Shown one piece after another: positions 52,596-60,367 of a stretch of 64,000 nucleotides of DNA. Source of the DNA: Nitrincola iocasae (GTDB lineage: Bacteria; Pseudomonadota; Gammaproteobacteria; Pseudomonadales; Balneatricaceae). The notes beneath the pieces were generated by a model. The model did not search any database. It was not told the origin of the DNA and was given only the letters and a program-made list of their open reading frames with translations. The stretch is from NCBI RefSeq assembly GCF_008727795.1, contig NZ_CP044222.1, forward strand, positions 1 to 64,000. The letters run 5' to 3'. The first letter of the stretch is position 1. Every line of letters starts with the position of its first letter. Position numbers and translations under genes: made by a program.

Positions 52596-53027
52596 ATGAC
52601 AGATATGACCGCGACACTGCGCTTACAGCATTACAATTTACCGGCCATGGATCGTGCCCATCACCACTTCACAGCACTGCTTGGCGCCCTGCCGATGGTG
52701 TCAGAAACCGCACTGCCTTGCCTGTTGAATAGCCTGATACTGAATGCACGCGAGCATTTTGATCAGGAAGAACGCTTTATGCTGGTGACCGGCTATCCTG
52801 GCTATGAGTCACACCGCCGACAGCATCAGGCGTTACTGAAAATGCTGGATGACTATCACCAACAATTACAGCATCAGACAGGACCCGATGCGCTCACACT
52901 GCACAGCCAGTTGTGCCTTTGGCAGGATGAGCACCAGCAAAACTGGGATGACCCGCTGGCGCAATATCTGCGCCATGCTCACTGCTGGCATCCGCATGAA
53001 CAGGTGGTGCTTAGTCTAGAAAGTTGA
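52596..53027 (+). CDS. Bacteriohemerythrin
   Basis: A 143-residue hemerythrin-like protein. Di-iron ligands can be assigned: His in DRAHHHF near 24, His and Glu in HFDQEE near 61, His-x3-His in HRRQHQ near 79, and His/Asp in EHQQNWDD near 110. Such proteins bind O2 reversibly, and could deliver or buffer oxygen (or NO) around nitrogenase. AGGAGAT precedes the ATG. Expected to be co-expressed with the SIR2-like gene under NifA. Its 3' end overlaps the LysR gene by 12 bases on the other strand. Confidence 0.87.
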   Translation: MTDMTATLRLQHYNLPAMDRAHHHFTALLGALPMVSETALPCLLNSLILNAREHFDQEERFMLVTGYPGYESHRRQHQALLKMLDDYHQQLQHQTGPDALTLHSQLCLWQDEHQQNWDDPLAQYLRHAHCWHPHEQVVLSLES

Positions 53028-53900
53028 TTGACTTTCAACCACCTGAATCAGTTTGTCCAAAAGGGGTGAACGGAAGCGTTCAGCTGGATAAACGAGACTG
53101 GAGAGGAAAGCGTAGGGCGTATCGACAACTGGCTGCTCGTATAGCTGACCTGTCGCCAGGTCAGCCTCAACAACGCAGCGCGGTAGCAGTCCGATACCCA
53201 TGTCAGCAAACAGACAACGACGGATGACTTCAACGTTTGCAAAGGATTGCCGAGGTTTTAGTTGTAATCCCTGGCTGCGAAAATGTGCTTCGGCACGCAC
53301 TCGGTAGGTACATCCCGGCTCTGTCGTGATTAGGGGCTGTTCAGCTAATTGCGCCAGGGTGAGTGCGGTGTTCTGAAGCCGTTGGTGATGGCAGACAAAA
53401 ATCACCTCTTCAGTATGCAGTGGATGCTGGATCCAGTCATGACTAGATGCCAAAGACTGTGTCACTAAAATGGCAGCATCCAGTTCGCCCTGTTCAAAGG
53501 CGCGGCTATAATCAAACGGTTCATGGGTGAGTAGCAGTTCAATGCCCGGCGCCTCTTGCTGAAGCGCATCAATTAATGCGGGTAAACGGTAGATGCATAT
53601 TGAGCTGGGTGCAAAAACGCGCAACTGACCTTGAGCTTCATTAATAAAATGCTGTGCCCGGTAGCGAATTTCGTCGGCCTGAAGGATAAAACTTCGAAAA
53701 GCCGCTTCCAACTGGTGTGTTGCCGCCGTTGGCACTAAGCCGCGGCCAGCACTAGCAAAGAGCTGTATACCTAATTCGCTGGAAAGCTCTTTTAACTGTG
53801 CCGAGACACTGGACGGCGCAAGATGCAAGACCTTAGCTGCTGCCTGAACGCTGCCTAAATCGAGCACTTTTAATAAGCTACGTATTTGTTTAGGTGTCAT
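53016..53900 (-). CDS. LysR-family transcriptional regulator
   Basis: A 294-residue LysR regulator: winged helix at the N-terminus (MTPKQIRSLLKVLDLGSVQAAAKVLHLAPSSVSAQLKEL) and a periplasmic-binding-like effector domain (about 90-290). I start at 53900 because family members begin there; an ATG 78 bases upstream has a weak AGGT site and is possible. Targets unknown; its divergent neighbour is the GST gene, 107 bp away, the usual first candidate. Confidence 0.85.
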   Translation of the reverse strand: MTPKQIRSLLKVLDLGSVQAAAKVLHLAPSSVSAQLKELSSELGIQLFASAGRGLVPTAATHQLEAAFRSFILQADEIRYRAQHFINEAQGQLRVFAPSSICIYRLPALIDALQQEAPGIELLLTHEPFDYSRAFEQGELDAAILVTQSLASSHDWIQHPLHTEEVIFVCHHQRLQNTALTLAQLAEQPLITTEPGCTYRVRAEAHFRSQGLQLKPRQSFANVEVIRRCLFADMGIGLLPRCVVEADLATGQLYEQPVVDTPYAFLSSLVYPAERFRSPLLDKLIQVVESQSTF

Positions 53901-54007
53901 TGTTCGAAAATACCATTGAATATGTTTTAAATAATTCGCTTTTGTTGTCCAGTATAACGGATTAGTCTGAAAACTCATTCATTACCTAAGTCATCAAGGA
54001 GCGTCAG

Positions 54008-54652
54008 ATGCACCTCTATATAGCCTATAAGAACTACTCGTCCTGGTCTTTGAGACCCTGGCTGGCAATGAAAGTGGCCGGTATTCCCTTTGCAGAAACG
54101 CTGCTGCCTTTCGCGCATGGCAACAGCTTAAAGCAGTTCAGTGAACAGCATGGGTTACCCGCACAGGTGCCTGTACTCATCGTGGAAGACCTGGTTATTT
54201 GGGATAGCCTGGCCATTTTAGAGTACCTGGCAGAGTGTTATCCAGAGCGGCAGTTATGGCCTGAGTCTGGTGCACTGCGTGCTTTGGCACGCTCTGCTGC
54301 CGCTGAAATGCACAGTGGTTTTAATGCGTTACGCAGTCAGTTTCCAATGAACTGCCGTACTGAAAAGGCTGTGGCACCGAGTGACGCTGTGACTCAAGAG
54401 TTGCAACGATTAGCGGAGATCTGGGCGCGCTTTGAACAAGCGGATAAGCCAAAGGGTCCATTTTTAGCGGGAGAATTTAGTAACGTTGATGCCATGTTTG
54501 CGCCAGTAATGTGGCGAGTTCGCAACTATGGTTTGACAGTGTCACCTGCGTTTGATCGTTGGGTACAGGCGATGTATGACCTTCCGGCAATGCAGGAATG
54601 GTTGGCATCGGCACGCGCTGAAACCTGGCAGATGCCTTCCTACGAGCGCTAA
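54008..54652 (+). CDS. Glutathione S-transferase family protein
   Basis: A 214-residue GST with thioredoxin-like N-domain (YIAYKNYSSWSLRPWLAMKVAGIPF; Ser in SSWSLRPW is the likely glutathione-activating residue; VPVLIVEDLVIWDSLAILEYL) and all-helical C-domain. AAGGAG lies before the ATG. Substrate unknown. Sits between nifH and mod genes but shows no nif promoter. Confidence 0.86.
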   Translation: MHLYIAYKNYSSWSLRPWLAMKVAGIPFAETLLPFAHGNSLKQFSEQHGLPAQVPVLIVEDLVIWDSLAILEYLAECYPERQLWPESGALRALARSAAAEMHSGFNALRSQFPMNCRTEKAVAPSDAVTQELQRLAEIWARFEQADKPKGPFLAGEFSNVDAMFAPVMWRVRNYGLTVSPAFDRWVQAMYDLPAMQEWLASARAETWQMPSYER

Positions 54653-54655
54653 TCG

Positions 54656-55096
54656 CTAAATTTCACTCTCGACATAGGGCGGAAGTGACCCTGTGTCGGG
54701 TACTTTGATGGGTTTACCATCATCATCCAGTGCCACAAACTTGAAAACGGCTTCCGTGACTTTTTCGCGTATACCGATACGACCACGTCTTACCCAACAC
54801 TCAACATGAATGTCCAATGAGCTACGGCCAACGCGTGAGACTTCGGTGTAGACGCCGAGAATATCACCGACTTTTACCGGCCGGATAAAACTCATGCTAT
54901 CAAGTGCAACCGTCACTACGCGGCATTGAGCACGTTGACCTGCACAAATGCCGGCCGCTAAGTCCATCTGAGACAGTACCCAGCCACCAAAGATATCCCC
55001 TGAGGGGTTGGTGTCGGCTGGCATGGCCAGGGTGCGAATGGTTAAACGACCTCTGACGGGATGTTCCTGGCTGTGAATACCCAATGTTGCCTCCAA
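54656..55096 (-). CDS. Acyl-CoA thioesterase (YciA-like hot-dog fold)
   Basis: A 146-residue hot-dog thioesterase. The pattern TLAMPADTNPSGDIFGGWVLSQMDLAAGI near 23-51 contains the catalytic Asn and Asp of the YciA/BACH type. It would hydrolyse acyl-CoA to release CoA; preferred chain length unknown. Convergent with the GST gene, with four bases between. Confidence 0.88.
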   Translation of the reverse strand: MEATLGIHSQEHPVRGRLTIRTLAMPADTNPSGDIFGGWVLSQMDLAAGICAGQRAQCRVVTVALDSMSFIRPVKVGDILGVYTEVSRVGRSSLDIHVECWVRRGRIGIREKVTEAVFKFVALDDDGKPIKVPDTGSLPPYVESEI

Positions 55097-55233
55097 AGCA
55101 TTTTAAGGGTAGAAATTTATTTTTAATCATAGAGTAAAACCTGCAATGTTGCAGAAAATAGAGATGCTGCTTATGACCCTGGAGTGCTAGCACGTTTGGG
55201 TTTATATCGTTGCGATCCTCTGTGGTCTGGTGA

Positions 55234-56055
55234 TCAGTCATAAGCCGCCAGTAAAATCTGCTCCGGATCAATACAGGCACAGGCCTTATCGCCAGGCTTC
55301 AGGTTCAGCGCTTGGAAATCCGTTTCCTGCACCAGTGAGACCAGGCGGCGTTCACCTGGCAACTGCAGGATGACTTCTACCTGATCCCGGCTAAGATTGA
55401 CGCCTTCCACCACGCCCCAGAGCTGGTTGGCAAATCCTCTGGCCCGCTCCGGCTTCGTTGCCAGAACCACACTGTAGGCCTTGAACAGTGCAAACACATC
55501 GGCACCCATCGATAAACCCAGATACTCGGCGCTGGTTTTGGTAATCATCGCCACCAGCTCATGATCTTCCGTCAATTGCAGGTGTACCAGATAATCCAGG
55601 CCACTGTCCCTCAGACCAGACACTCGCCCTGTGAACTGGTTTCTCGCACTGGTTTTCATTGCCATGCGGTGCATCAGCAGCTGAAACTCCTTCAGATCCC
55701 CCTTATGCATCTCGTGCATACCTGCCATCACCCGATCCAGCGTGGACTGATATTCAATTTCCAGAGCCCGGTACATCACTACCATCCGTCGCCCGTATTC
55801 GGTCAAGCACGTGCCCCCGCCCTGGCGACCACCGGCAGAACGTACTACCAGCGGCTCGGGAGCCGTATTGTTAAGCAGGTCAATGGCATCCCAAGCGGCC
55901 TTATAAGATAACGGTACCGCCTTGGCCGCCTGAGAAATCGAACCCAATTGGTCGATCTGCTCCAGCAGATGGATGCGGGTATCCGACAGTGCCGCACCGG
56001 CACCATTTTCCAGTGACAGTCGACTGATAAAGCGCTCGGAAAACTCATAACTCAT
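55234..56055 (-). CDS. modE: Molybdate-dependent regulator ModE
   Basis: ModE represses molybdate uptake when it binds molybdate and also activates some molybdoenzyme genes. The 273-residue protein has the winged-helix N-domain (QIDQLGSISQAAKAVPLSYKAAWDAIDLLNN near 33-63) and two Mop/TOBE repeats (about 130-197 and 205-270: SARNQFTGRVSGLRDSG; GFANQLWGVVEGVNLSRD). GGAG lies nine bases before the ATG. Encoded after modG and divergent from modABC. Confidence 0.93.
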   Translation of the reverse strand: MSYEFSERFISRLSLENGAGAALSDTRIHLLEQIDQLGSISQAAKAVPLSYKAAWDAIDLLNNTAPEPLVVRSAGGRQGGGTCLTEYGRRMVVMYRALEIEYQSTLDRVMAGMHEMHKGDLKEFQLLMHRMAMKTSARNQFTGRVSGLRDSGLDYLVHLQLTEDHELVAMITKTSAEYLGLSMGADVFALFKAYSVVLATKPERARGFANQLWGVVEGVNLSRDQVEVILQLPGERRLVSLVQETDFQALNLKPGDKACACIDPEQILLAAYD

Positions 56056-56114
56056 AAATCAGGACTCCTGTATGGATACACTTAAATCACGTCTGGATGT
56101 GGGTATTTGTATTG

Positions 56115-56600
56115 TTAATCTTCCCACGCCAGCGTCAGCAGAATCACCGACGAAGCACTGAACACTGCACAGGCGGCATCCCCCTTGTATAAGTGCTGCT
56201 GACGACAGAAATCCGCATTCACCAGTGCTGTTATTTCCACCTCCGGCGCTATCCTCAGGGTCACTTCGTCTCGTACATTGCCTTCGACTATGTGAGTCAC
56301 CTCGCCCCACCACTGGTTACTAATTTCCAGTTCCAGGTGAGGGTCCAGCAGCAGTTCAACGGAGGCTGCCTTGAATAGAGCCGATACCACCCCGCCGACC
56401 TTCAGCGCCATGGCTTCAGCGCTGGCACGGGTTAGCAAGGCCTGTATCACATAACCGGAAGGTAGTTGTAACCTGGTGTGTACCAGCTCGCCTTCGGTCA
56501 CCATAAACATAACCTGCCCACTGTACTGGTTGCGGGCACTGCTTTTAAAACGGGCTTTCTGCATTCTGGGCTTCGCCACTATCGGATAAACTGCTTTCAT
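56115..56600 (-). CDS. modG: Molybdenum-binding ModG (dual Mop/TOBE protein)
   Basis: A 161-residue protein made of two Mop domains (about 20-85: KSSARNQYSGQVMFMVTEGELVHTRL; and about 92-155: EISNQWWGEVTHIVEGNVRDEVTLRI), with no DNA-binding domain. Azotobacter ModG has this layout and stores or buffers molybdate. The second of two tandem ATGs is chosen from GGAGG spacing. It leads modG-modE, divergent from modABC. Confidence 0.88.
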   Translation of the reverse strand: MKAVYPIVAKPRMQKARFKSSARNQYSGQVMFMVTEGELVHTRLQLPSGYVIQALLTRASAEAMALKVGGVVSALFKAASVELLLDPHLELEISNQWWGEVTHIVEGNVRDEVTLRIAPEVEITALVNADFCRQQHLYKGDAACAVFSASSVILLTLAWED

Positions 56601-56619
56601 CATGACCTCCTGATGCAGG

Positions 56620-56642
56620 GTTATATAGGTTTAGCTATAGCG
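56620..56642. promoter_or_regulatory. ModE-like operator at modG
   Basis: GTTATATA-N7-CTATAGCG forms a gapped inverted repeat like the ModE consensus (CGNTATATA-N6-TATATANCG type). It overlaps the -12 element and start region of the modG promoter, a repressing position. Confidence 0.6.
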
Positions 56643-56654
56643 AAATGCGTGCCA
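56639..56654 (-). promoter_or_regulatory. Candidate sigma-54 promoter of modG-modE
   Basis: Minus strand TGGCACGCATTTCGCT matches TGGCACGNNNNTTGCW except one T at position 13. It is 97 bp from the central NifA site and 39 bp before the modG ATG. Confidence 0.6.
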
Positions 56655-56750
56655 GCAGCACACCCTGCAGCGATATCGCCCATGATTTCGTTATAAAGCA
56701 CCACCCGTAGCTCAAGACCACAGGTCTTTCAGTGAAAGGAAAGTGACATT

Positions 56751-56766
56751 TGTCAGATTGATGACA
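56751..56766. promoter_or_regulatory. NifA site between modG and modA
   Basis: TGTCAGATTGATGACA fits TGT-N10-ACA and is similar to the nifB site TGTCAGCTTTGAGACA. It lies 97 bp from the modG -24 box and 88 bp from the modA -24 box. Confidence 0.75.
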
Positions 56767-56818
56767 ATCCAGAAATGACAAAAAACCTGCACATTGGGCT
56801 ATCTGGCGTTTCACCCAG

Positions 56819-56840
56819 CGTTATATAGGGCTAAATACAG
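56819..56840. promoter_or_regulatory. ModE-like operator upstream of modA
   Basis: CGTTATATAGGGCTAAATACAG resembles the ModE gapped palindrome with a good left half and weaker right half. It ends 14 bp upstream of the modA -24 box, between the NifA site and the promoter. Confidence 0.5.
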
Positions 56841-56853
56841 CTCTATGGATAAC

Positions 56854-56869
56854 TGGCACCCTTGTTGCT
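56854..56869 (+). promoter_or_regulatory. Sigma-54 promoter of modABC
   Basis: TGGCACCCTTGTTGCT matches the RpoN consensus except position 7. The modA ATG is 37 bp downstream. A vegetative promoter was not obvious, though one could overlap the AT-rich ModE-like sequence. Confidence 0.82.
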
Positions 56870-56905
56870 AAAGCTCCTTTACTAATCTATTTATCGGAGC
56901 AAGCC

Positions 56906-57676
56906 ATGAAAGCCTCAGCCATAAAAACCGTAAATAAATTACTGTTGTTGACCCTCAGCCTGCTATTCAGCACTACATCCCTGGCCAGCGAGCTACGAGT
57001 GGCCGTGGCGGCCAACTTTCTGGGTACGCTGAACCAGTTAGCACCCCTGTATGAAGCTCACTCAGGCCAGACGCTGCTGATCAGCTCCGGCTCCACCGGG
57101 CGTCATTATGCTCAGATCCGGAATGGCGCTCCTTTTGATGTGTTTTTGTCAGCGGATGTTGAGCGACCTCAGTTGTTAGTTGACGAGGGGCTAGCTCTGG
57201 CTGACTCGCGCTTTACTTATGCACGTGGTGTATTGGTGCTCTGGAGTGATCAGCAGGATCTGCCGTTGCAGGGTGGGGAGTTTCTGCACAGTGAGTCTTT
57301 GCAGCACTTGGCGTTGGTGAACCCCCGTACCGCACCCTATGGCGCAGCAGGTGTTGAGGTGATGCAGCAACTGGGTGCTTATGAACGCTTGCAGGCAGGG
57401 CATATCGCTCAGGCGGAAAACCTGACTCAGGCGATGCAATACATTACCAGTGGCACCGCACAGGCTGGTTTCCTGGCACTGTCTCAGGTGATAGAGACGG
57501 ATGGCAGCATCCGAGGTAATACCTGGTTACCTGATGTGGATAGCTATGCCTCACTGGAGCAGCAGGCCGTGGTGTTGAGCGCTTCACCGCAGCTAGAGGC
57601 TGGTCAGGCATTTCTCTATTGGTTGAAAAGTGATCAGGCCCGTGCCGTGATTGAAGCCGCTGGCTACGGGTTCTGA
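56906..57676 (+). CDS. modA: Molybdate ABC transporter periplasmic binding protein
   Basis: ModA binds molybdate (and tungstate) in the periplasm. A signal peptide of about 27 residues (ending SLASELRVAVAANF) precedes the substrate-binding fold with SGSTGRHYAQIRNGAPFDVFLSAD near 55-80 and LVNPRTAPYGAAGVEVMQQLG near 137. Length 256 is usual. GGAG stands before the ATG. Nearest neighbours modB (3 bp) and modC complete the transporter. Confidence 0.94.
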   Translation: MKASAIKTVNKLLLLTLSLLFSTTSLASELRVAVAANFLGTLNQLAPLYEAHSGQTLLISSGSTGRHYAQIRNGAPFDVFLSADVERPQLLVDEGLALADSRFTYARGVLVLWSDQQDLPLQGGEFLHSESLQHLALVNPRTAPYGAAGVEVMQQLGAYERLQAGHIAQAENLTQAMQYITSGTAQAGFLALSQVIETDGSIRGNTWLPDVDSYASLEQQAVVLSASPQLEAGQAFLYWLKSDQARAVIEAAGYGF

Positions 57677-57679
57677 TCT

Positions 57680-58366
57680 ATGGATCTCAGTAGTGCTGAT
57701 GTAATGGCCTTATGGATCACGCTGAAACTGGCGTTGATCAGCACCCTGGCCCTGTTGCTACTCTGTGCCCCCCTGGCCTGGTGGCTGGCTCACACAGCTT
57801 GCCGGGCCAAGGTGCTGGTGGAAGCGCTGGTCGCCTTGCCGCTGGTGCTGCCACCTACAGTGATGGGGTTTTACCTGCTGGTGTTGTTGGGTCCACGCGG
57901 TGTGGTGGGTGGTTTTCTGGAGTCGGTGGGGATTGGCCATCTGGCATTCAGTTTTACCGGGTTGGTAATTGGTTCCATGCTGTTTTCGCTGCCGTTTGTG
58001 GTACAGCCGTTGCAGAATGCCTTTGCTACCGCCGGAGGGCGGGTGCTGGAGGTGGCGGCAACGCTTAAGGCCTCTCCGTTTGACCGCTTTGTCAGCATCG
58101 TGCTGCCGTTGTCACGCCGCGGATTTTTGACCGCAGCGGTGCTGTCTTTTGCCCATAGCCTGGGTGAGTTTGGCATGATTCTGATGATCGGTGGCAATAT
58201 TCCCGGCCGTACTCAGGTGGCCTCAATTGCCATCTACGACCACGTCGAAGCTATGGACTATGCCGCTGCACATCAACTCTCGATCATCCTCGTAGGTGCC
58301 TCATTTATCTTGCTGTTGCTGGTGTTTGCACTGAACCGGCGCTTCAAAGTCGTTAGTGTGGTTTAG
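57680..58366 (+). CDS. modB: Molybdate ABC transporter permease ModB
   Basis: ModB is the membrane channel of the molybdate importer. Its 228 residues contain five membrane helices and the coupling EAA loop (LEVAATLKASPFDRFVSIVLPLSRRGFLTAAVLSFAHSLGEFG near 125-168). It lies 3 bp after modA. Confidence 0.94.
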   Translation: MDLSSADVMALWITLKLALISTLALLLLCAPLAWWLAHTACRAKVLVEALVALPLVLPPTVMGFYLLVLLGPRGVVGGFLESVGIGHLAFSFTGLVIGSMLFSLPFVVQPLQNAFATAGGRVLEVAATLKASPFDRFVSIVLPLSRRGFLTAAVLSFAHSLGEFGMILMIGGNIPGRTQVASIAIYDHVEAMDYAAAHQLSIILVGASFILLLLVFALNRRFKVVSVV

Positions 58367-58378
58367 GCTGGAGGGTGT

Positions 58379-59473
58379 ATGTCACTGGCTATGAGTTTTC
58401 AGGTTAATCGCGCTGAATTCCAGTTACAGGTATCGCTGGAACTGCCGGATCAGGGGGTAACGGCGCTGTTCGGGCGTTCAGGATCAGGTAAAACCACCTT
58501 GTTACGCTGTATTGCAGGCCTGGAACAGCTACCCGGTGGCTCGCTGAGCTTTCAGGGTCAGGTCTGGCAGTCTGCTGATGAGTTTGTGCCTGTGCATCTA
58601 CGTCCTATCGGTTATGTGTTTCAGGAGGCGAGTCTGTTTCCGCACCTGACCATTGAACAAAACCTGCACTATGGCTTTAAACGTATCCGCGCGGCTGAGC
58701 GCCGCATCGGCTTTGATGAAGTGGTTGAACTCTTGTCTTTACAAGACTATCTGACGCGCTATCCGGACCAGCTATCCGGTGGGCAACGTCAGCGTGTGTC
58801 TATAGGTCGTGCGCTGCTGACCAGTCCCAGGTTGCTGCTGATGGATGAGCCTATGGCATCACTGGATGCTACCAGCAAGCAGGAAATACTGCCTTATCTG
58901 GAGCGTTTGACTGAAGAGCTGCAGTTACCGATTATTTATGTCAGTCATGCGGTTGATGAAGTGATGCGCCTGGCTGACTATATGGTGCTGCTGGATCAGG
59001 GCCAGGTGCAGGCTCAAGGCCCGCTACAGGCGCTGCTGACCGATCATCAGTTGCCCTTTGCCCGTAGTGAACAGGCGGCGAGTCTGCTTAAAGCCCAGTT
59101 GGTTGACACGGATGCCGGTGATGGACTGGCTGGTTTACAACTGGAACAGCAGCCGTTGTTAATCAGTCAGACTCACTTGTCGCCTGGACGGTTATCACCC
59201 ATCACCCTGGGCGCGACTGTCAAGGTCACTATTATGGCTCGCGATGTGGTTTTGGCAAGGCAGCTACCTGAAGCGATCAGCTTGTTGAATGCACTTTTAG
59301 TCAGGGTTGTAGCGCTTGATACCGATCTGGACAAGAGTCAGGTACTGGTGCATTTACAACTGGGTGAACAGGCGTTGATGGCGCGTATTTCAAAACGATC
59401 TGCCGGGTTGTTACAGCTCCAGCCCGGACAGCAAGTGTACGCTCTGATCAAAGGCGTGGCGGTGAATAGCTGA
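58379..59473 (+). CDS. modC: Molybdate ABC transporter ATP-binding protein ModC
   Basis: ModC drives molybdate import. In 364 residues: Walker A GRSGSGKTTLL near 33, signature LSGGQRQRVSIGRALL near 132, Walker B LLLMDEPMASLD, H-loop SHAVDE, and a C-terminal Mop/TOBE domain (about 295-362) that lets molybdate inhibit transport. Its end is 9 bp from the convergent nifQ. Confidence 0.95.
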   Translation: MSLAMSFQVNRAEFQLQVSLELPDQGVTALFGRSGSGKTTLLRCIAGLEQLPGGSLSFQGQVWQSADEFVPVHLRPIGYVFQEASLFPHLTIEQNLHYGFKRIRAAERRIGFDEVVELLSLQDYLTRYPDQLSGGQRQRVSIGRALLTSPRLLLMDEPMASLDATSKQEILPYLERLTEELQLPIIYVSHAVDEVMRLADYMVLLDQGQVQAQGPLQALLTDHQLPFARSEQAASLLKAQLVDTDAGDGLAGLQLEQQPLLISQTHLSPGRLSPITLGATVKVTIMARDVVLARQLPEAISLLNALLVRVVALDTDLDKSQVLVHLQLGEQALMARISKRSAGLLQLQPGQQVYALIKGVAVNS

Positions 59474-59482
59474 TGCTGTGGG

Positions 59483-60064
59483 TTATCCAGGGATAAAGCA
59501 CTCTGAATAATCTACACAATCCCGGCAGTTGGGGGATCGGCACATCATCACATTGGACTCCAGGCAAAGCTGGCGGTAGAGAAATTTTTTCCAGCGCATA
59601 TTGAAGCGATTGGCCTTGACCAGGTCCGGAAAATTGTGTTGTAGCAGCGCATTCAGATCATCACGCGACCAGAGCCCCAGATCGTACCAGAGGTGGTCGC
59701 TGCCACCGCAGGCGCAAGCGATAATACGTGCCAAGGCGTATTCGCTGTTGCTGCGCTGGGCACGATAGCCAAGCAGCAGGTTTGTCAGTTGAATCACTTC
59801 ATTTGATACGCCTTGATTATCCAGCTCACCAAGAGGTTCTGCCAACCGGGTTTGAAAACATTTGTTCTTAACCGGAAAGTAGCGCTGTATCAGGGTTTGG
59901 TAACGATCGTCAGTCAGGCCCAGCGTATCACTGAGTACGCTGTGTCCCTGCTCGACAGATGCCAGCATACGCGCCAGGTACACGGCATTAAAATCGCCGC
60001 GGGATAAGCCCATCCAGTGACTGTAACGTTGTTGTATTCGCGGTGGCATAATCAGCGCATTCAT
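59483..60064 (-). CDS. nifQ: Molybdenum donor protein NifQ
   Basis: NifQ carries a Mo-Fe-S cluster and donates molybdenum to NifEN/NifH for FeMo-co. The 193-residue protein ends with the diagnostic cysteine motif CRSPNCRDCVDYSEC (near 175-189). GAGGGG precedes the ATG. Position beside mod genes fits a molybdenum channelling role. Last gene of nifB-fdxN-nifQ. Confidence 0.93.
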   Translation of the reverse strand: MNALIMPPRIQQRYSHWMGLSRGDFNAVYLARMLASVEQGHSVLSDTLGLTDDRYQTLIQRYFPVKNKCFQTRLAEPLGELDNQGVSNEVIQLTNLLLGYRAQRSNSEYALARIIACACGGSDHLWYDLGLWSRDDLNALLQHNFPDLVKANRFNMRWKKFLYRQLCLESNVMMCRSPNCRDCVDYSECFIPG

Positions 60065-60079
60065 GGCACTTCCCCTCTG

Positions 60080-60331
60080 TCAGGCAGCAACACGGGCAAT
60101 AATTCCCGTGAGTGATCCGGGTGGGTTCAGTGGATCGCCAAGGCTATCGACTATGGCCCCTTCAATGGGGCAGATACTGGCGCACTGAGGGTCGGGAAAC
60201 GACTCGGCACATTCAGTGCACAAGTCCGGATCTATGGCGAATATAGCCTGTTGATCCGTGATCGCATCATTGGGACAGACAGATTCACAGGCGGTACAGC
60301 TGACACAGCTGGCAACAATTTCAAAAGCCAT
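60080..60331 (-). CDS. fdxN: 2[4Fe-4S] ferredoxin beside nifB (FdxN type)
   Basis: An 83-residue ferredoxin with CVSCTACESVCP near 9 and CTECAESFPDPQCASICP near 37; the eight-residue gap between the second and third Cys of the second motif is typical of FdxN. In other diazotrophs FdxN supports NifB-co formation by NifB. AAGGAG precedes the ATG; 36 bp after nifB. Confidence 0.9.
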   Translation of the reverse strand: MAFEIVASCVSCTACESVCPNDAITDQQAIFAIDPDLCTECAESFPDPQCASICPIEGAIVDSLGDPLNPPGSLTGIIARVAA

Positions 60332-60367
60332 AAGAAATACTCCTTAGCTCAGGTCAGATTTGTCGGA

